In this document: positions 1-8,622 of the stretch, one piece after another
How the letters are laid out: the number at the start of each line of letters is the position of its first letter
Numbering within the stretch: the stretch's first letter is position 1
Origin: Halorussus gelatinilyticus
GTDB taxonomy: Archaea > Halobacteriota > Halobacteria > Halobacteriales > Haladaptataceae
DNA: 64,000 nt
Direction: 5' to 3'
Assembly (NCBI RefSeq): GCF_023238445.1
Contig: NZ_CP096658.1
Coordinates: 2,542,001-2,606,000, forward strand
Notes under the pieces: model-generated
What the model saw: the letters and a program-made list of their open reading frames with translations, nothing else
What the model was told of the DNA's origin: nothing
Databases searched by the model: none
Position numbers and translations under genes: made by a program

Positions 1-132
1 GACCACGACCTCCTCGGGGATGCCGCTCTGGGCGGCTATCTCCTCGCCGGTGACGACCTCCTCGGGAACGTAGGTGCCGTAGCCGGTCAGCCCGACCGTG
101 GCGCTCTCCTCGCTCGTTCGTCCCTCGCTCAT
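1..132 (-). CDS. Thiolase-fold (ketoacyl-synthase III / HMG-CoA synthase-like) enzyme, N-terminus only
   Basis: Only the first 44 residues lie in the window; the gene runs off the left edge. After a polar lead it reads VGLTGYGTYVPEEVVTGEEI, a pattern typical of the first strand and loop of the beta-ketoacyl synthase III / HMG-CoA synthase branch of the thiolase superfamily. The active-site Cys-His-Asn are outside the window, so the reaction cannot be fixed. Its ATG overlaps the livM stop as ATGA, so it is probably the next gene of the liv operon and translationally coupled. That context suggests acyl-CoA chemistry tied to uptake of branched-chain amino acids or short acids, which is inference. 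Confidence 0.6.
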   Translation of the reverse strand, partial: MSEGRTSEESATVGLTGYGTYVPEEVVTGEEIAAQSGIPEEVVV

Positions 133-1451
133 TTCCCGTCACCTCGGAGTCGCGCCGCGACCTGCTTGCCGACCGGGCCGCCGAGGCGGTCCCGGACGGT
201 GCCGAGCAGACCGTTGGGAACGAACAGGACGAACAGGACGAAGACGACGCCGATGTAGAGTTCGGCGTGGCCGTTCAGGAACGTGTCGATGGCCCGTCCG
301 ACCGTCAGTCCGTTCCAGAGTTCCGTCGTCATCGTCGCCTCGCCGAGATGTTCGCGGAGATAGGGCAGGAGTCCGCCGCCCTCGCCGGTCTTCGAGAGGA
401 ACTCGGTGACGCTCTCGTCGAACAGCCAGCCGTAGAGCGGGCCGGCCAGCGTGCCGAACCCGCCGATGATGGACGCCAGCAGTGCGTCGCCGGTCACGAG
501 GAAGTAGAAGGTGCTCTCGGGCGAGACCGACCGCTGGAAGCCGGCGAACAGGCCGCCGGCCACCGCGGCGAAGAACGCCGAGACCGCGAACGCGCCGAGT
601 TTGTACCAGAAGGTGTCGTAGCCCACGGCCTCGGCGCGCTCCTCGTTCTCGCGGATGGCGACCAGCACGCGGCCGAACGGCGAGTGGATGATGCGCTGCA
701 TGGCGAAGTAACAGACCAGCACGACGAGACCGATCATGTAGTAGGACACCTCGGTCGTCCCGAAGTTCAGGAAGCCGAGGAAGCCCTCCACGCTGTCGCC
801 CGCGAGTTGCCCGATGGCGAGGTTCAGCGAGTCCACGCCGGGCACGCCGACGCTGAACGGGTCGGTGCGTTCGAGGACCGCGGGACCGTCACGCGGGTTC
901 GAGGCGGCGTAGTCCCAGCCGCGGACGAACACGTACAGCACCTGCGAGAAGCCCAGCGTAATCATGGCGAAGTAGACTCCCGAGAGTCGGAACGACACCG
1001 CGCCGATGAGCAACGCGAGGACGACCGCGACGAGTCCAGCCAGCACGAGCAGGACGACGAACGACGTGCTCGTGGCGACGAACGGTATCTTCCCGTTCGA
1101 CGCGAGGACGACGAAGTACGCCCCCGCGCCGTAGAAGGCCGCGTGGCCGAACGAGAGGTAGCCCGTGTAGCCGCTGATGAAGTCGAACGACATGGCGAAC
1201 AGCCCGAAGTAGAGGACCGCTATCATCGTCTCCACGTCGGGCAGGAGGGTCACCATCTCGGAACTCAGCGGCGAGTTGACGAGCGCCGAATAGACGGCCG
1301 GGTAGGCCGCGAGCAAGGCGATGACCACGAGGTGTGCGGTCTGCTCGCGGGCGTAGCGCACGGGCCACGACGCCGCGGATTCGGTCTCGGGTTCGGGGTC
1401 GGTCTCCGCCGCGGTCGCGTCCGCGTCGGAGTCGGCGGTTTCTGCGCTAAT
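129..1451 (-). CDS. livM: Branched-chain amino acid type ABC transporter permease LivM
   Basis: Integral membrane permease of the HAAT (hydrophobic amino acid) ABC family, pairing with LivH. It is very hydrophobic with about 9-10 membrane segments. The LivM landmarks FDFISGYTGYLSFGHAAFYG and GVYFAMITLGFSQV are present, and FGRVLVAIRENEERAEAVGY is the cytoplasmic EAA-like loop that contacts the ATPases. I place the start at ATT (1451-1449), which overlaps the livH TAG. A strong ribosome site AGGAGGTG lies 7 nt upstream, and the added 30 residues are acidic haloarchaeal-type coding sequence. The first conventional start, GTG at 1361, has no such site. The stop overlaps the next gene as ATGA. 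Confidence 0.88.
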   Translation of the reverse strand: MSAETADSDADATAAETDPEPETESAASWPVRYAREQTAHLVVIALLAAYPAVYSALVNSPLSSEMVTLLPDVETMIAVLYFGLFAMSFDFISGYTGYLSFGHAAFYGAGAYFVVLASNGKIPFVATSTSFVVLLVLAGLVAVVLALLIGAVSFRLSGVYFAMITLGFSQVLYVFVRGWDYAASNPRDGPAVLERTDPFSVGVPGVDSLNLAIGQLAGDSVEGFLGFLNFGTTEVSYYMIGLVVLVCYFAMQRIIHSPFGRVLVAIRENEERAEAVGYDTFWYKLGAFAVSAFFAAVAGGLFAGFQRSVSPESTFYFLVTGDALLASIIGGFGTLAGPLYGWLFDESVTEFLSKTGEGGGLLPYLREHLGEATMTTELWNGLTVGRAIDTFLNGHAELYIGVVFVLFVLFVPNGLLGTVRDRLGGPVGKQVAARLRGDGK

Positions 1452-2481
1452 GGCCGCCCACCTCCTCGACGCCGAACAGCCCCTGCGGGCGCAGGACGAG
1501 CATCACCACGAGGATGAGGAAGATGGTCATCTCGGGCAGGCCCGCGAAGTCGATCTCGTTGACGAACCACCACGTCATCGTGGCGTCGGTCATTCCGACG
1601 ATGACCGCCGCGACGACGGTGCCCCGGAAGGTGCCGAGACCGCCGATGATGACGACCACGAACGCCGGGAGCAGGGTGTCCGCGGCGAGGGGAACGCTGG
1701 CACCCCACGCGGGGTCCCACATCAACAGCGTCCCGGCCGCGCCCGCCACGCCCGCACCCAAGGCGAAGACGACGGTGAACACCCGGCGCACGTCGATGCC
1801 CAGCGCCTCGGTCATCTCCGCGTCCTCGCTCCCGGCCCGGATTATCATGCCGTACCGCGTCCGGGTGAGGAACGCCCAGAGGCCCGCGACGGTCGCGGTC
1901 CCGAAGGCGATTTCGAACAGCGAGAGGCCGCTGACCGAGACGATGCCCAAATCGACCGACGCGGCGAGCGCACTCGGTTTCGTCCCGAGCGCGGACTGCC
2001 AGTCGCTGGACGGTTGCATCCCGTAGAACAGGACGGCGATGCGGACGAGTTCGTCCAGAATCAGCGTCAGCCCGAAGGTGAGCAGAATCTGGTAGACGGG
2101 CGGGCGGTCGTAGAGCCGTCGGATGAGTCCGACCTCCACGACGCCGCCCAGTCCCGCCAGTAGCGCGAACGTCGCGGCCAGCGCGACGAAGAAGAACAGC
2201 AGGTTCGCGCCGAAGCCGACGCCACCGCCGACGAGCGCGATCATTATCAGTCCGCCCAGATACGCGCCGATCATCGTCATCGAGCCGTGGGCGAAGTTCA
2301 GCACGCCCATCAGCCCGAAGATGAGCGTCAGGCCGCCGGCTATCATCACGTAGATGGCGGCCTTCGCCAGTCCGTCCACGAAGACGGCAGCCAGATTCTG
2401 CGGGCGCAGGAACCGTCCCAGCGCGTCCACGAACCCCGCCATCACGACGAGGTTCGCCAGCGTCGATTCGACTCCGGTCAC
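1447..2481 (-). CDS. livH: Branched-chain amino acid type ABC transporter permease LivH
   Basis: Membrane permease partner of LivM. About 8 hydrophobic segments are visible. The N-terminal part carries the LivH signature GLTLIFGLMGVLNFAHGSM, and RAGSEDAEMTEALGIDVRRV is the cytoplasmic coupling loop. The C-terminus has the usual DTLLPAFVVVIIGGLGTFRG stretch. Two GTG codons compete as start. The one at 2481 has GGAGGTG about 6 nt before it, while the one at 2490 lies inside that ribosome site, so 2481 is preferred. The gene follows livF by about 43 nt in the same operon and runs into livM. Confidence 0.9.
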   Translation of the reverse strand: MTGVESTLANLVVMAGFVDALGRFLRPQNLAAVFVDGLAKAAIYVMIAGGLTLIFGLMGVLNFAHGSMTMIGAYLGGLIMIALVGGGVGFGANLLFFFVALAATFALLAGLGGVVEVGLIRRLYDRPPVYQILLTFGLTLILDELVRIAVLFYGMQPSSDWQSALGTKPSALAASVDLGIVSVSGLSLFEIAFGTATVAGLWAFLTRTRYGMIIRAGSEDAEMTEALGIDVRRVFTVVFALGAGVAGAAGTLLMWDPAWGASVPLAADTLLPAFVVVIIGGLGTFRGTVVAAVIVGMTDATMTWWFVNEIDFAGLPEMTIFLILVVMLVLRPQGLFGVEEVGGH

Positions 2482-2524
2482 GGGCGACACCTCCCGAGCG
2501 TCGCGCTCGCGAGCGATTCCTGTG

Positions 2525-3223
2525 TCATGCGCTGAGATACCTCCTGAGTCGTTCGTCGTCGGCCGAGGTCTCGTCGGCGTTCCCGGACTCGACGACCTGT
2601 CCGTTGTCCACGACGTAGAACCGGTCGGCCAAATCGAGCGCCAGCGGCAGGTTCTGCTCGACCAGCAGGATGGTCGTGTCCTCGGCGGCGTCGTTCAGGG
2701 CCTCGGCGACTCGCTCCACGATGAGCGGCGCGAGACCCTCGCTCGGTTCGTCCACCAGCAGGAGGTCGTTGTCGCCGACCAGTCCGCGCGAGAGCGCGAG
2801 CATCTGCTGTTGGCCGCCCGAGAGGTTCCCGGCGTCGCGGTCCTTGTGGTCCCGCAAATCGGGGAACGTCTCGAAGGCGCGTTCGACCGCCGCGCGAACG
2901 TCGTTGCCCTCAGGGACGGCGACCTTGACGTTCTCTTCGACGGACAACTGCGTGAAGATGCGCCGCTCCTCGGGAATCCAGCCGACGCCCCGGTCGGCGA
3001 CCTCGTGGGTCGCCAGTCCGGTCACGTCTTCGCCGCGATAGCGGACCGCGCCCTCGCTGGGCGGGGTCAACTGGAGGATGGTCCGGAGCGTCGTCGTCTT
3101 GCCGACGCCGTTCCGACCCACCAGCGCGACCACCTCTCCCTCGCCGACTTCGAGCGAGACGCCTTCGAGGATGTGGCTCTCGCCGTAGTAGGTGTGAGCG
3201 TTCTCCACTTCGAGTAGCGTCAC
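2525..3223 (-). CDS. livF: Branched-chain amino acid type ABC transporter ATPase LivF
   Basis: Cytoplasmic ATPase of 232 residues, the normal LivF length. Walker A is GRNGVGKTT (about residues 36-44), the signature is LSGGQQQ, and Walker B is DLLLVDEPSEGLAP, the LivF form that includes the SEGLAP tail. It works with LivG to energise LivH/LivM. The GTG start is preceded by GGGAGGT about 6 nt upstream. A 298-nt gap with an AT-rich promoter-like stretch separates it from livG, so livF-livH-livM may also be transcribed separately. Confidence 0.93.
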   Translation of the reverse strand: MTLLEVENAHTYYGESHILEGVSLEVGEGEVVALVGRNGVGKTTTLRTILQLTPPSEGAVRYRGEDVTGLATHEVADRGVGWIPEERRIFTQLSVEENVKVAVPEGNDVRAAVERAFETFPDLRDHKDRDAGNLSGGQQQMLALSRGLVGDNDLLLVDEPSEGLAPLIVERVAEALNDAAEDTTILLVEQNLPLALDLADRFYVVDNGQVVESGNADETSADDERLRRYLSA

Positions 3224-3235
3224 TTTGGAACCTCC

Positions 3236-3290
3236 CTTAGATTTCTTTGAGAAATAATCTTATTTTCCTTAGAAATGTGTAGGTTGTTGT
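3236..3290 (-). promoter_or_regulatory. AT-rich internal promoter/operator before livF
   Basis: This stretch is far more AT-rich than its surroundings. Read on the minus strand it offers a TATA-like AAAATAAGATT, then the inverted repeat ATTTCT-3 nt-AGAAAT, then the livF ribosome site GGGAGGT. The order TATA, dyad, ribosome site suggests a regulated internal promoter for livF-livH-livM. This is inference from composition and order only. Confidence 0.45.
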
Positions 3291-3343
3291 TCTCGTGCGT
3301 GTCGTCGCTACGACTGCGAGAGGAAACGGCGGAGCCTCCGTCC

Positions 3344-3420
3344 GGAAAGCCCCCGCCCGCTCGCGGTCGCTCGGCGCGATGCGCCGCGCACCGCTCGCGT
3401 GACCGGCCCCTTTCGTCCAC
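3344..3420 (-). repeat. Dispersed intergenic element, short copy
   Basis: On the minus strand it begins GTGGACGAAAGGGGCCG and ends CGACCGCGAGCGGGCG followed by GGGGCTTTC. The same two ends occur in the plus-strand element at 35085-35283 with a different, longer interior. The ends are partly complementary to each other, so the element can fold on itself. It fills part of the livG-livF gap (3224-3521). No protein is encoded convincingly here. Confidence 0.5.
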
Positions 3421-3521
3421 CCGGACGGCGGAACGTGAGGCCGAGCATCGGCTCGTGGTCGGTGTAGTCGAGCGCATCCCGGTGGTCCGTCGCACCGAGC
3501 GCGGGTCGCGGTCGGTCGCCG

Positions 3522-4349
3522 TCACGCCGTTCCCTCCTCCGCGTCGGTCCCGGCGTCCGGCGAGTCGGTCGCGGTCTCGTCGGCGTCGAGGCTTCCGGCC
3601 TCGTAGCCGCCGAGATACGCCTCCTGCACGGTCGGGTCGCCCCGCACTTCCTCGGGCGTGCCCTCCGCGATGACCGCGCCCTGATTCAGGACCACCACGC
3701 GGTCCGAGACGTTCATCACGATGTCCATGTTGTGCTCGACCAGCAGGACCGCGTGGTCCGTGGCGACGTCCTCGATGAGGTCGATGATGCGGTCCACGCT
3801 CTCGGAGGAGACCCCGGCGTTGGGTTCGTCCATGAGCAGCACGTCGGGGTCGCCCGCGAGCGCGATGCCGACCTCCAACTGGCGCTTCGCGCCGTGGCTC
3901 AGGCTCTCGGCCGCGGTGTCGGCCTCGTCCGCGAGACCGACGCGGTCGAGGATGGCGCGCGCTTCCTCGCGGTGGGCCTCGAAGGCCTTCGCGTTGCGCC
4001 AGAGCTTCGCGCCGTCGTTACTGGCGGCCTGCGCGGCGACGCGGACGTTCTCCAGCACCGTGCTGGTCGGAAATACGTTCGTTATCTGATACGAGCGGTG
4101 GAGACCGAGGTTCGCGGTCTCGTAGGGCGTGGCGTCGGTCACGTCGCGCCACCCGCCCGACTCGCGTCGGACCTCGACGGTTCCGCGGGTCGGGGTCAAC
4201 ACGCCCGTCAGCAGATTGAAGAACGTGGTCTTTCCGGCACCGTTGGGACCGATGAGCGAACACAACTCGCCGTCCTCCAGCGCGAAGTCCACGTCGTCGA
4301 CGGCCGTGAGACCGCCGAACTCCTTCGTCAATCCCGAGGTTCGCAACAT
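3522..4349 (-). CDS. livG: Branched-chain amino acid type ABC transporter ATPase LivG
   Basis: Second ATPase of the Liv importer. Walker A is GPNGAGKTT, the signature is LSHGAKRQLEVG and Walker B is VLLMDEPNAG. The signature is of the LivG type (SHGxKRxLE). At 275 residues it is longer than LivF, with an acidic tail (DADETATDSPDAGTDAEE) of about 25 residues that looks like a halophilic add-on. The ATG lies 3 nt after the livJ stop, so the two are co-transcribed. The ATPase domain is clear; the substrate of the whole system is not determined by sequence. Confidence 0.93.
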   Translation of the reverse strand: MLRTSGLTKEFGGLTAVDDVDFALEDGELCSLIGPNGAGKTTFFNLLTGVLTPTRGTVEVRRESGGWRDVTDATPYETANLGLHRSYQITNVFPTSTVLENVRVAAQAASNDGAKLWRNAKAFEAHREEARAILDRVGLADEADTAAESLSHGAKRQLEVGIALAGDPDVLLMDEPNAGVSSESVDRIIDLIEDVATDHAVLLVEHNMDIVMNVSDRVVVLNQGAVIAEGTPEEVRGDPTVQEAYLGGYEAGSLDADETATDSPDAGTDAEEGTA

Positions 4350-4352
4350 GGC

Positions 4353-5786
4353 CTACAGCGAGCAGTCCACGCCGCTCTTGGGAATCGTGGCTTCCTCGGC
4401 TCCGATGGTCGCCAGCGGTTCGCTGGGCATGATCGCGGCCTTCCAGCTGTCGGCCCACTCGTCGGTCGTCGGGACCGGGTTCGCCACGGTCATCGCCGAC
4501 CGGGCCTGATTGTTGTACTTCTGGAAGGTGTAGGCGTTCTTCCCCTTCGGCGTCTCCGTGACGGTCATCCCGCGGAGCGCCTCCGCGATGTCCGCGCTCT
4601 GGGTCGAACCGCCGGCGTTGACCGCCTGCACGATGGCCGACGCGGCCGTGAACGTGCCCGAGGTGAACAGGTCCGGGACGACGCCGTACGTGCTGGTGTA
4701 GGTGTCCACGAACTGGCTGTTGATGTCGTTGTCGTACTGGTTCCAGTGGTAGCGCGTCGTGAACGGGCCGAGACCCGTCTTCGAGAGCTTCTCCTTCGTG
4801 AGCGGCTTGCCCAGCGCCTTCTGGAGCGTCTGGCCGACGACGCTGTTGGTGATCTGGGTGGCGAAGCCGCCGAACACGCGGTAGTCGTAGCTACCGTTGA
4901 GGAACGAGGTGAACAGTTTCGGCAGGGTGGCGACGGTGAACCCGCCGACGATGCCCTCCGCGCCCGCGCTCTGGGCGTTGTCGAGCAGCCCCTTCCACTC
5001 CGAGTACCCCTGTGGGACGAACTTCTTGCCGACGATTTCGACGCCCTCGTCCTTGAGGACCTGCTCGTAGTTGTTGACGACCGCCTTGCCGAACGAGTAG
5101 TCCGCGCCGAACAGGTACACCTTCGAGACGTCCGACTGGTTGGCGACGTACTTCCCGCCCGAGCGGGCGTCCATCGCGGTGTTCTCGCTCGCGCGGAAGA
5201 CCATGTTCCCGCAGGTCTCGGAGCTACTCGTGATGCCCGCGGAGGCCGCCGGACCGACCATGTAGGGGACTTGGGCCTGTTTCGCTACCGTCTTGATGAC
5301 GCGGCTGGCCGCTCCGGAGGAGGCACACCCGAACAGCATGTCCACCTCCTCGTTCATCACGAGGTCGGTCGCCAGCGACTGGGCCTTCTTCGCGCTGAAC
5401 TGGGTGTCCCGGACGACGAGTTCGTAGTCCACGTCGCCGACCGTGACGGTCTTTTTGCCCGTGCTGGCGTCGCCGATGGGGTCGGTCCCGGCCTTGTGCG
5501 CGAGGCCGGAGTAGAACCCCCAGAGCGCCTGCTGGCCGTAGTACTTCAGGTCGCCCGACGTCGGCTGAAGGACGCCGAGTTTCACTTTGCCCGAGACCGA
5601 TGCCTGCTCCGTCGTCGTCGCCGTGGTTTCGGTCATGCCGCTCTCCGTCGTCTCTTCGGCCGCGGTCGTACTCGTAGTCGTCGTACTCTGTCCACCGTCG
5701 CCGCCGGTACAACCGGCGAGTCCCGCCGCCCCGGTCGCGCCGAGCGCGGTGAGCCATCGTCGTCGTGAAACGCTGTCATCCACCAT
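4353..5786 (-). CDS. livJ: Branched-chain amino acid type ABC transporter substrate-binding lipoprotein LivJ
   Basis: Extracytoplasmic solute-binding protein of the periplasmic-binding-protein type I fold. The N-terminus has a twin-arginine motif (SRRRWLTALG) followed by the lipobox LAGC at about residues 25-28, then a Thr/Ser/Glu-rich linker of about 40 residues, so it is a Tat-exported, lipid-anchored receptor. VKLGVLQPTSGDLKYYG opens the mature domain in the same way as Leu/Ile/Val and amide-binding relatives. It is the first gene of the operon. GTATTTGCC about 30 nt upstream is a possible TATA box. The ligand could be branched-chain amino acids, amides or short acids. Confidence 0.9.
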   Translation of the reverse strand: MVDDSVSRRRWLTALGATGAAGLAGCTGGDGGQSTTTTSTTAAEETTESGMTETTATTTEQASVSGKVKLGVLQPTSGDLKYYGQQALWGFYSGLAHKAGTDPIGDASTGKKTVTVGDVDYELVVRDTQFSAKKAQSLATDLVMNEEVDMLFGCASSGAASRVIKTVAKQAQVPYMVGPAASAGITSSSETCGNMVFRASENTAMDARSGGKYVANQSDVSKVYLFGADYSFGKAVVNNYEQVLKDEGVEIVGKKFVPQGYSEWKGLLDNAQSAGAEGIVGGFTVATLPKLFTSFLNGSYDYRVFGGFATQITNSVVGQTLQKALGKPLTKEKLSKTGLGPFTTRYHWNQYDNDINSQFVDTYTSTYGVVPDLFTSGTFTAASAIVQAVNAGGSTQSADIAEALRGMTVTETPKGKNAYTFQKYNNQARSAMTVANPVPTTDEWADSWKAAIMPSEPLATIGAEEATIPKSGVDCSL

Positions 5787-5968
5787 AACAGATTGGAGTG
5801 ATACGTCCTATCCGGCAAATACTGCGGGGTTAACATGTGAACGACCGCCGTCGGTTCGTCGCCGGTCCGTCGTCGGTCGGCCCTCGGTCCGTCCCGGACC
5901 GGGCCTCTGTCGGTCGGTTTCACGCGTTAACCTGCGGTTTTTCAACGACGGCGCGACTGTCTTCGCGC

Positions 5969-6820
5969 ATGTCCGACGAAGTGACACCGCCGGAGTTCGC
6001 GCCCGAAGACGCCCTCGTCGTGGACGACGACCGGTTCGCGCCCGAGAACGTCGCGCTCGTCACGGGCGCAGCCTCGGGCATCGGGCGCGCGACGGCGCTC
6101 GTGCTGGCGGAGAACGGCCTGACCGTGGTCGCCACCGACGTAGACGAGGACGGCCTCGCCGAGACCCGCGAGAGGGCCGCAGACCACGACCTACGGGGCA
6201 CCGTCGAGACCGTCGCGGGCGACCTGCGGGAAGGCGTGCCCGACATCGTGGACGCGGCGACCGACCGCGGAAACGTCGCCTTCCTCGCCAACGTCGCGGG
6301 GATGCAACACATCGACCCCATCGAGGAGTTCCCGATGGAGGCCTACGACCGGATGCAGGAAGTCATGGTGCGCGCGCCGGTCCAGTTGTCCAAGGAGTGT
6401 CTGCCTCACATGCGCGAGAACGGCTTCGGTTGCGTCGGCAACATGGCGTCGGTCCACGGCCACTACGTCACCAGCGACAAGGTGGCCTACAACGTGGCGA
6501 AGTTCGGCATCCGGGGTCTCACCCAGTCTCTCGCCGCCGAGAGCGAGGCGACCGACGCCGACGTTCGCGCGTTCTCGGTCAGCACGGGCTACGTGAAGAC
6601 GCCGCTCGTCACCGACCAGATTCCCGACACCGCCGAACAGCGCGGCATCTCCGTTCGGGAGGTCGTCGAGGACGTGATGCTCGGCCAGTCGCGTAGTAGG
6701 GAGATGATGACGCCCGTCGAGGTCGCCAACCTGTTCGCGTTCGGCTTCTCGAAACACGCCAGCCACCTCAACGGCGGCGACCTGCGCTTCGACGACGGGA
6801 TGACACTGACCTACGAGTAG
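5969..6820 (+). CDS. Short-chain dehydrogenase, 3-hydroxybutyrate dehydrogenase-like
   Basis: NAD(P)-dependent SDR of 283 residues. The nucleotide motif TGAASGIG is at residues 32-39. The catalytic residues are S161 and Y174-x3-K178 in the stretch SVHGHYV...AYNVAKFG. The loop after the active site, GYVKTPLVTDQI, matches the layout of D-3-hydroxybutyrate dehydrogenases (xxTPLVxxQI), and the C-terminus ends GGDLRFDDGMTLTYE. I take ATG at 5969 as the start because TTAACC lies about 35 nt upstream and the region before it is not protein-like. It is divergent from livJ. A role in hydroxybutyrate oxidation is plausible; other short hydroxy-acids cannot be excluded. Confidence 0.75.
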   Translation: MSDEVTPPEFAPEDALVVDDDRFAPENVALVTGAASGIGRATALVLAENGLTVVATDVDEDGLAETRERAADHDLRGTVETVAGDLREGVPDIVDAATDRGNVAFLANVAGMQHIDPIEEFPMEAYDRMQEVMVRAPVQLSKECLPHMRENGFGCVGNMASVHGHYVTSDKVAYNVAKFGIRGLTQSLAAESEATDADVRAFSVSTGYVKTPLVTDQIPDTAEQRGISVREVVEDVMLGQSRSREMMTPVEVANLFAFGFSKHASHLNGGDLRFDDGMTLTYE

Positions 6821-6894
6821 CAGTGGTCGGTAACGAGATTTCGTCGATAGCGGTTCGGCGGGGCGGTTCGGGGTGTGCCGGATGACGAACCGAC

Positions 6895-7512
6895 CTACCG
6901 GAGCGACGGACCCGACCGCAAGCGCTCGATGGTAGCCGTGAGAACGGGTGATTGGCCCAGCAACGCGCCGAGCGACCCGAAGACGAGCGGCGCGAGGACG
7001 ACGAGAAGTAGCCACCTGCCGCCGAGGTACTGTCTGAGCGGTGCGATGCTCGCAGATGCGGCCACGGGACCGAGCGCGCCTGCGAACGCGACCGACGATA
7101 GCAGCACGGCGAACAGATACCCCGGAACCATGTACGCGCCGACGCTCACCGGGACGGGCGAGGAGCGACCCCTCGCGGTCACTGCCACCCCGACCAGTAG
7201 GCACGCTACCACCGGGACGAGTCCCAGCCATCCGGGGAGTATGCCGAGCCAGAGCGCTCCCTCGTAGACGAAGTTTCCGGTGTTCCGCACGGCGGCGACG
7301 TCGACGGAAATCCCGTGGGCGTTCAGCGTGAACCAGCCGACGGCCTGCCACAGCGGACTCCCGGCCGAGTGGTACACGTCGAGGATGGCTGCGCTGTACG
7401 AGCCCTGCACGAGATACCGGCCGAGTCGGGGGACGGTCACCAGTCCGGTCAGGACGTACGAGACGACGTAGGCGAGCGCGCCGGCAGCGATGCGACGGAG
7501 GGCGGTTCGCAT
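6895..7512 (-). CDS. Haloarchaeal integral membrane protein, function unknown
   Basis: 205 residues with about 5 hydrophobic segments (roughly residues 10-28, 100-120, 127-147, 150-165 and 170-190) and very few charges between them. I do not recognise a functional motif. TATACGG about 25-30 nt before the ATG is a good TATA box, so the transcript should be leaderless. It is convergent with the SDR gene and has no partner in an operon. Confidence 0.65.
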   Translation of the reverse strand: MRTALRRIAAGALAYVVSYVLTGLVTVPRLGRYLVQGSYSAAILDVYHSAGSPLWQAVGWFTLNAHGISVDVAAVRNTGNFVYEGALWLGILPGWLGLVPVVACLLVGVAVTARGRSSPVPVSVGAYMVPGYLFAVLLSSVAFAGALGPVAASASIAPLRQYLGGRWLLLVVLAPLVFGSLGALLGQSPVLTATIERLRSGPSLR

Positions 7513-7534
7513 ACGAAAGTTCCATCTTTGATAT

Positions 7535-7545
7535 CCGTATAAGCC
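7535..7545 (-). promoter_or_regulatory. TATA box of the membrane protein gene at 6895-7512
   Basis: GGCTTATACGG on the minus strand lies 23-33 nt before the ATG, the spacing expected for a leaderless haloarchaeal transcript. The same CTTATAC core precedes the gene at 46564. Confidence 0.5.
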
Positions 7546-7675
7546 TTGTGACGTTGGAACCGCTGGTATCCGTCGAACACCACCGACTGAGTAAAACAGC
7601 CGAATCAGTCACGGACTGAACACTGGACGAAGAAATCGTACTACCAGCTATCAGTACCGGTACGACTGTCTCAAA

Positions 7676-7834
7676 TCACTTCCCGCCGCTCTCTGGCAGG
7701 ACGTGTTCGACCTTCTCGAAGGGGAGCCAGCCGACGTTCCGGCCGTGGCTGTCCTTCAGAATCAGTCCCTCGCGGCCCTCCTCGAAGGCGTCGCAGGTGA
7801 CGGACGGTCCGTCGGTGCGTTCGACTCGTGGCAT
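7676..7834 (-). CDS. Small conserved-type haloarchaeal protein (52 aa), unknown function
   Basis: A 52-residue frame reading MPRVERTDGPSVTCD and ending EKVEHVLPESGGK. It is acidic and soluble, with a central stretch (EGREGLILKDSHGRNVGWLP) that looks like two or three short beta strands. GC-rich third positions and a GGTTTTTGTAG box about 30 nt upstream support a real gene. It resembles small haloarchaeal proteins I have seen with a valine/charged beta pattern, but I can assign no function. It lies next to the HTH-10 regulator on the same strand. Confidence 0.6.
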   Translation of the reverse strand: MPRVERTDGPSVTCDAFEEGREGLILKDSHGRNVGWLPFEKVEHVLPESGGK

Positions 7835-7920
7835 AGCGGAGAGTGGACAAGCAGGCTACAAAAACCTATCCCGCGACGGCGGCCTCCGAACTGCCCGGTC
7901 GGTCCCGGCCGCGCCCCCGA

Positions 7921-8622
7921 TTATTCCAGTTCGTCCAGCGCTTCCACCACACGCTGAATCATCTTCTGCTGGCCACGCCGGAGGTTCTTCGACACCGCGG
8001 GTTTGGACACGTCGAACTCGTCGGCGAGGTGGCCGAGCGTCGCGCCCCGCGGATTCTCGAAGTAGCCGTCCGAGACGGCGGTCTCCAGCGTCTCGCGCTC
8101 CACGTCCGAGAGGTCCCGACACCCCTCGATGAGCGTCATCGCGGCCCCGGCGTTCTGCACGAAGTCCTGCATCTGGGGGAGTTCCGTGTTCTTCCGGTCG
8201 ATGACCTCGTACTCGTTGCCCCGGTCCAGTTCCGAGAGCGTCGTGTCGGTCTCCTTGATGCCGTCGAAGCCGACGTGCCAGACTTCGCTCCCCTCCTCGA
8301 TGTGGAAGGGACCGGTGATGTAGCCGTCGTTGTCCCGAACCGTCTCCATCGCGTCGGTCTCGCCGATGACCGTCCGGATGTGGGCGACGTTGTCCCGGCG
8401 GGTCAACAGGGCGTAGTCGTGCATGTTCTCGTGGTCCCGCAGGGTCGAGAGACCGTCCGAGAGCGCCCCGCGGCTCTCGCCTTCGACCATCATCCGCGTC
8501 TCGAGTCGGTCGTTCACCCTGTCGAAGTCCCACTGGATGGCCGAGAAGCCGACCGCGTGGTCGTCGGTAGTGTCGATGAACGGGCAGTCGTACTGCTCCA
8601 TGTCCATCGTGATATCTATCAT
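7921..8622 (-). CDS. HTH-10 (bacterio-opsin activator type) transcriptional regulator
   Basis: 233 residues. The last 60 hold the HTH-10 domain: LSDVERETLETAVSDGYFEN followed by RGATLGHLADEFDVSKPAVS, the two-helix plus HTH arrangement of Bat-family regulators. The N-terminal 160 residues are a BAT-type input region with no PAS or GAF motif I can recognise. The start codon region contains two GATATC hexamers 8 nt apart (8611-8616 and 8625-8630) that flank the ATG and might serve as an autoregulatory site. The effector and target genes are unknown. Confidence 0.85.
   Translation of the reverse strand: MIDITMDMEQYDCPFIDTTDDHAVGFSAIQWDFDRVNDRLETRMMVEGESRGALSDGLSTLRDHENMHDYALLTRRDNVAHIRTVIGETDAMETVRDNDGYITGPFHIEEGSEVWHVGFDGIKETDTTLSELDRGNEYEVIDRKNTELPQMQDFVQNAGAAMTLIEGCRDLSDVERETLETAVSDGYFENPRGATLGHLADEFDVSKPAVSKNLRRGQQKMIQRVVEALDELE

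Noticed and set aside
3220-3525. 101-residue frame on the minus strand that overlaps the livG stop and the livF start as GTGA
   Set aside because: The overlaps are tempting, but the product is Arg/Ser-rich and basic, unlike haloarchaeal proteins, and it runs through the dispersed element and the AT-rich promoter region.
5837-5968. N-terminal extension of the SDR gene
   Set aside because: The extra 44 residues have no haloarchaeal character and include the likely promoter; the SDR fold starts normally from ATG 5969.
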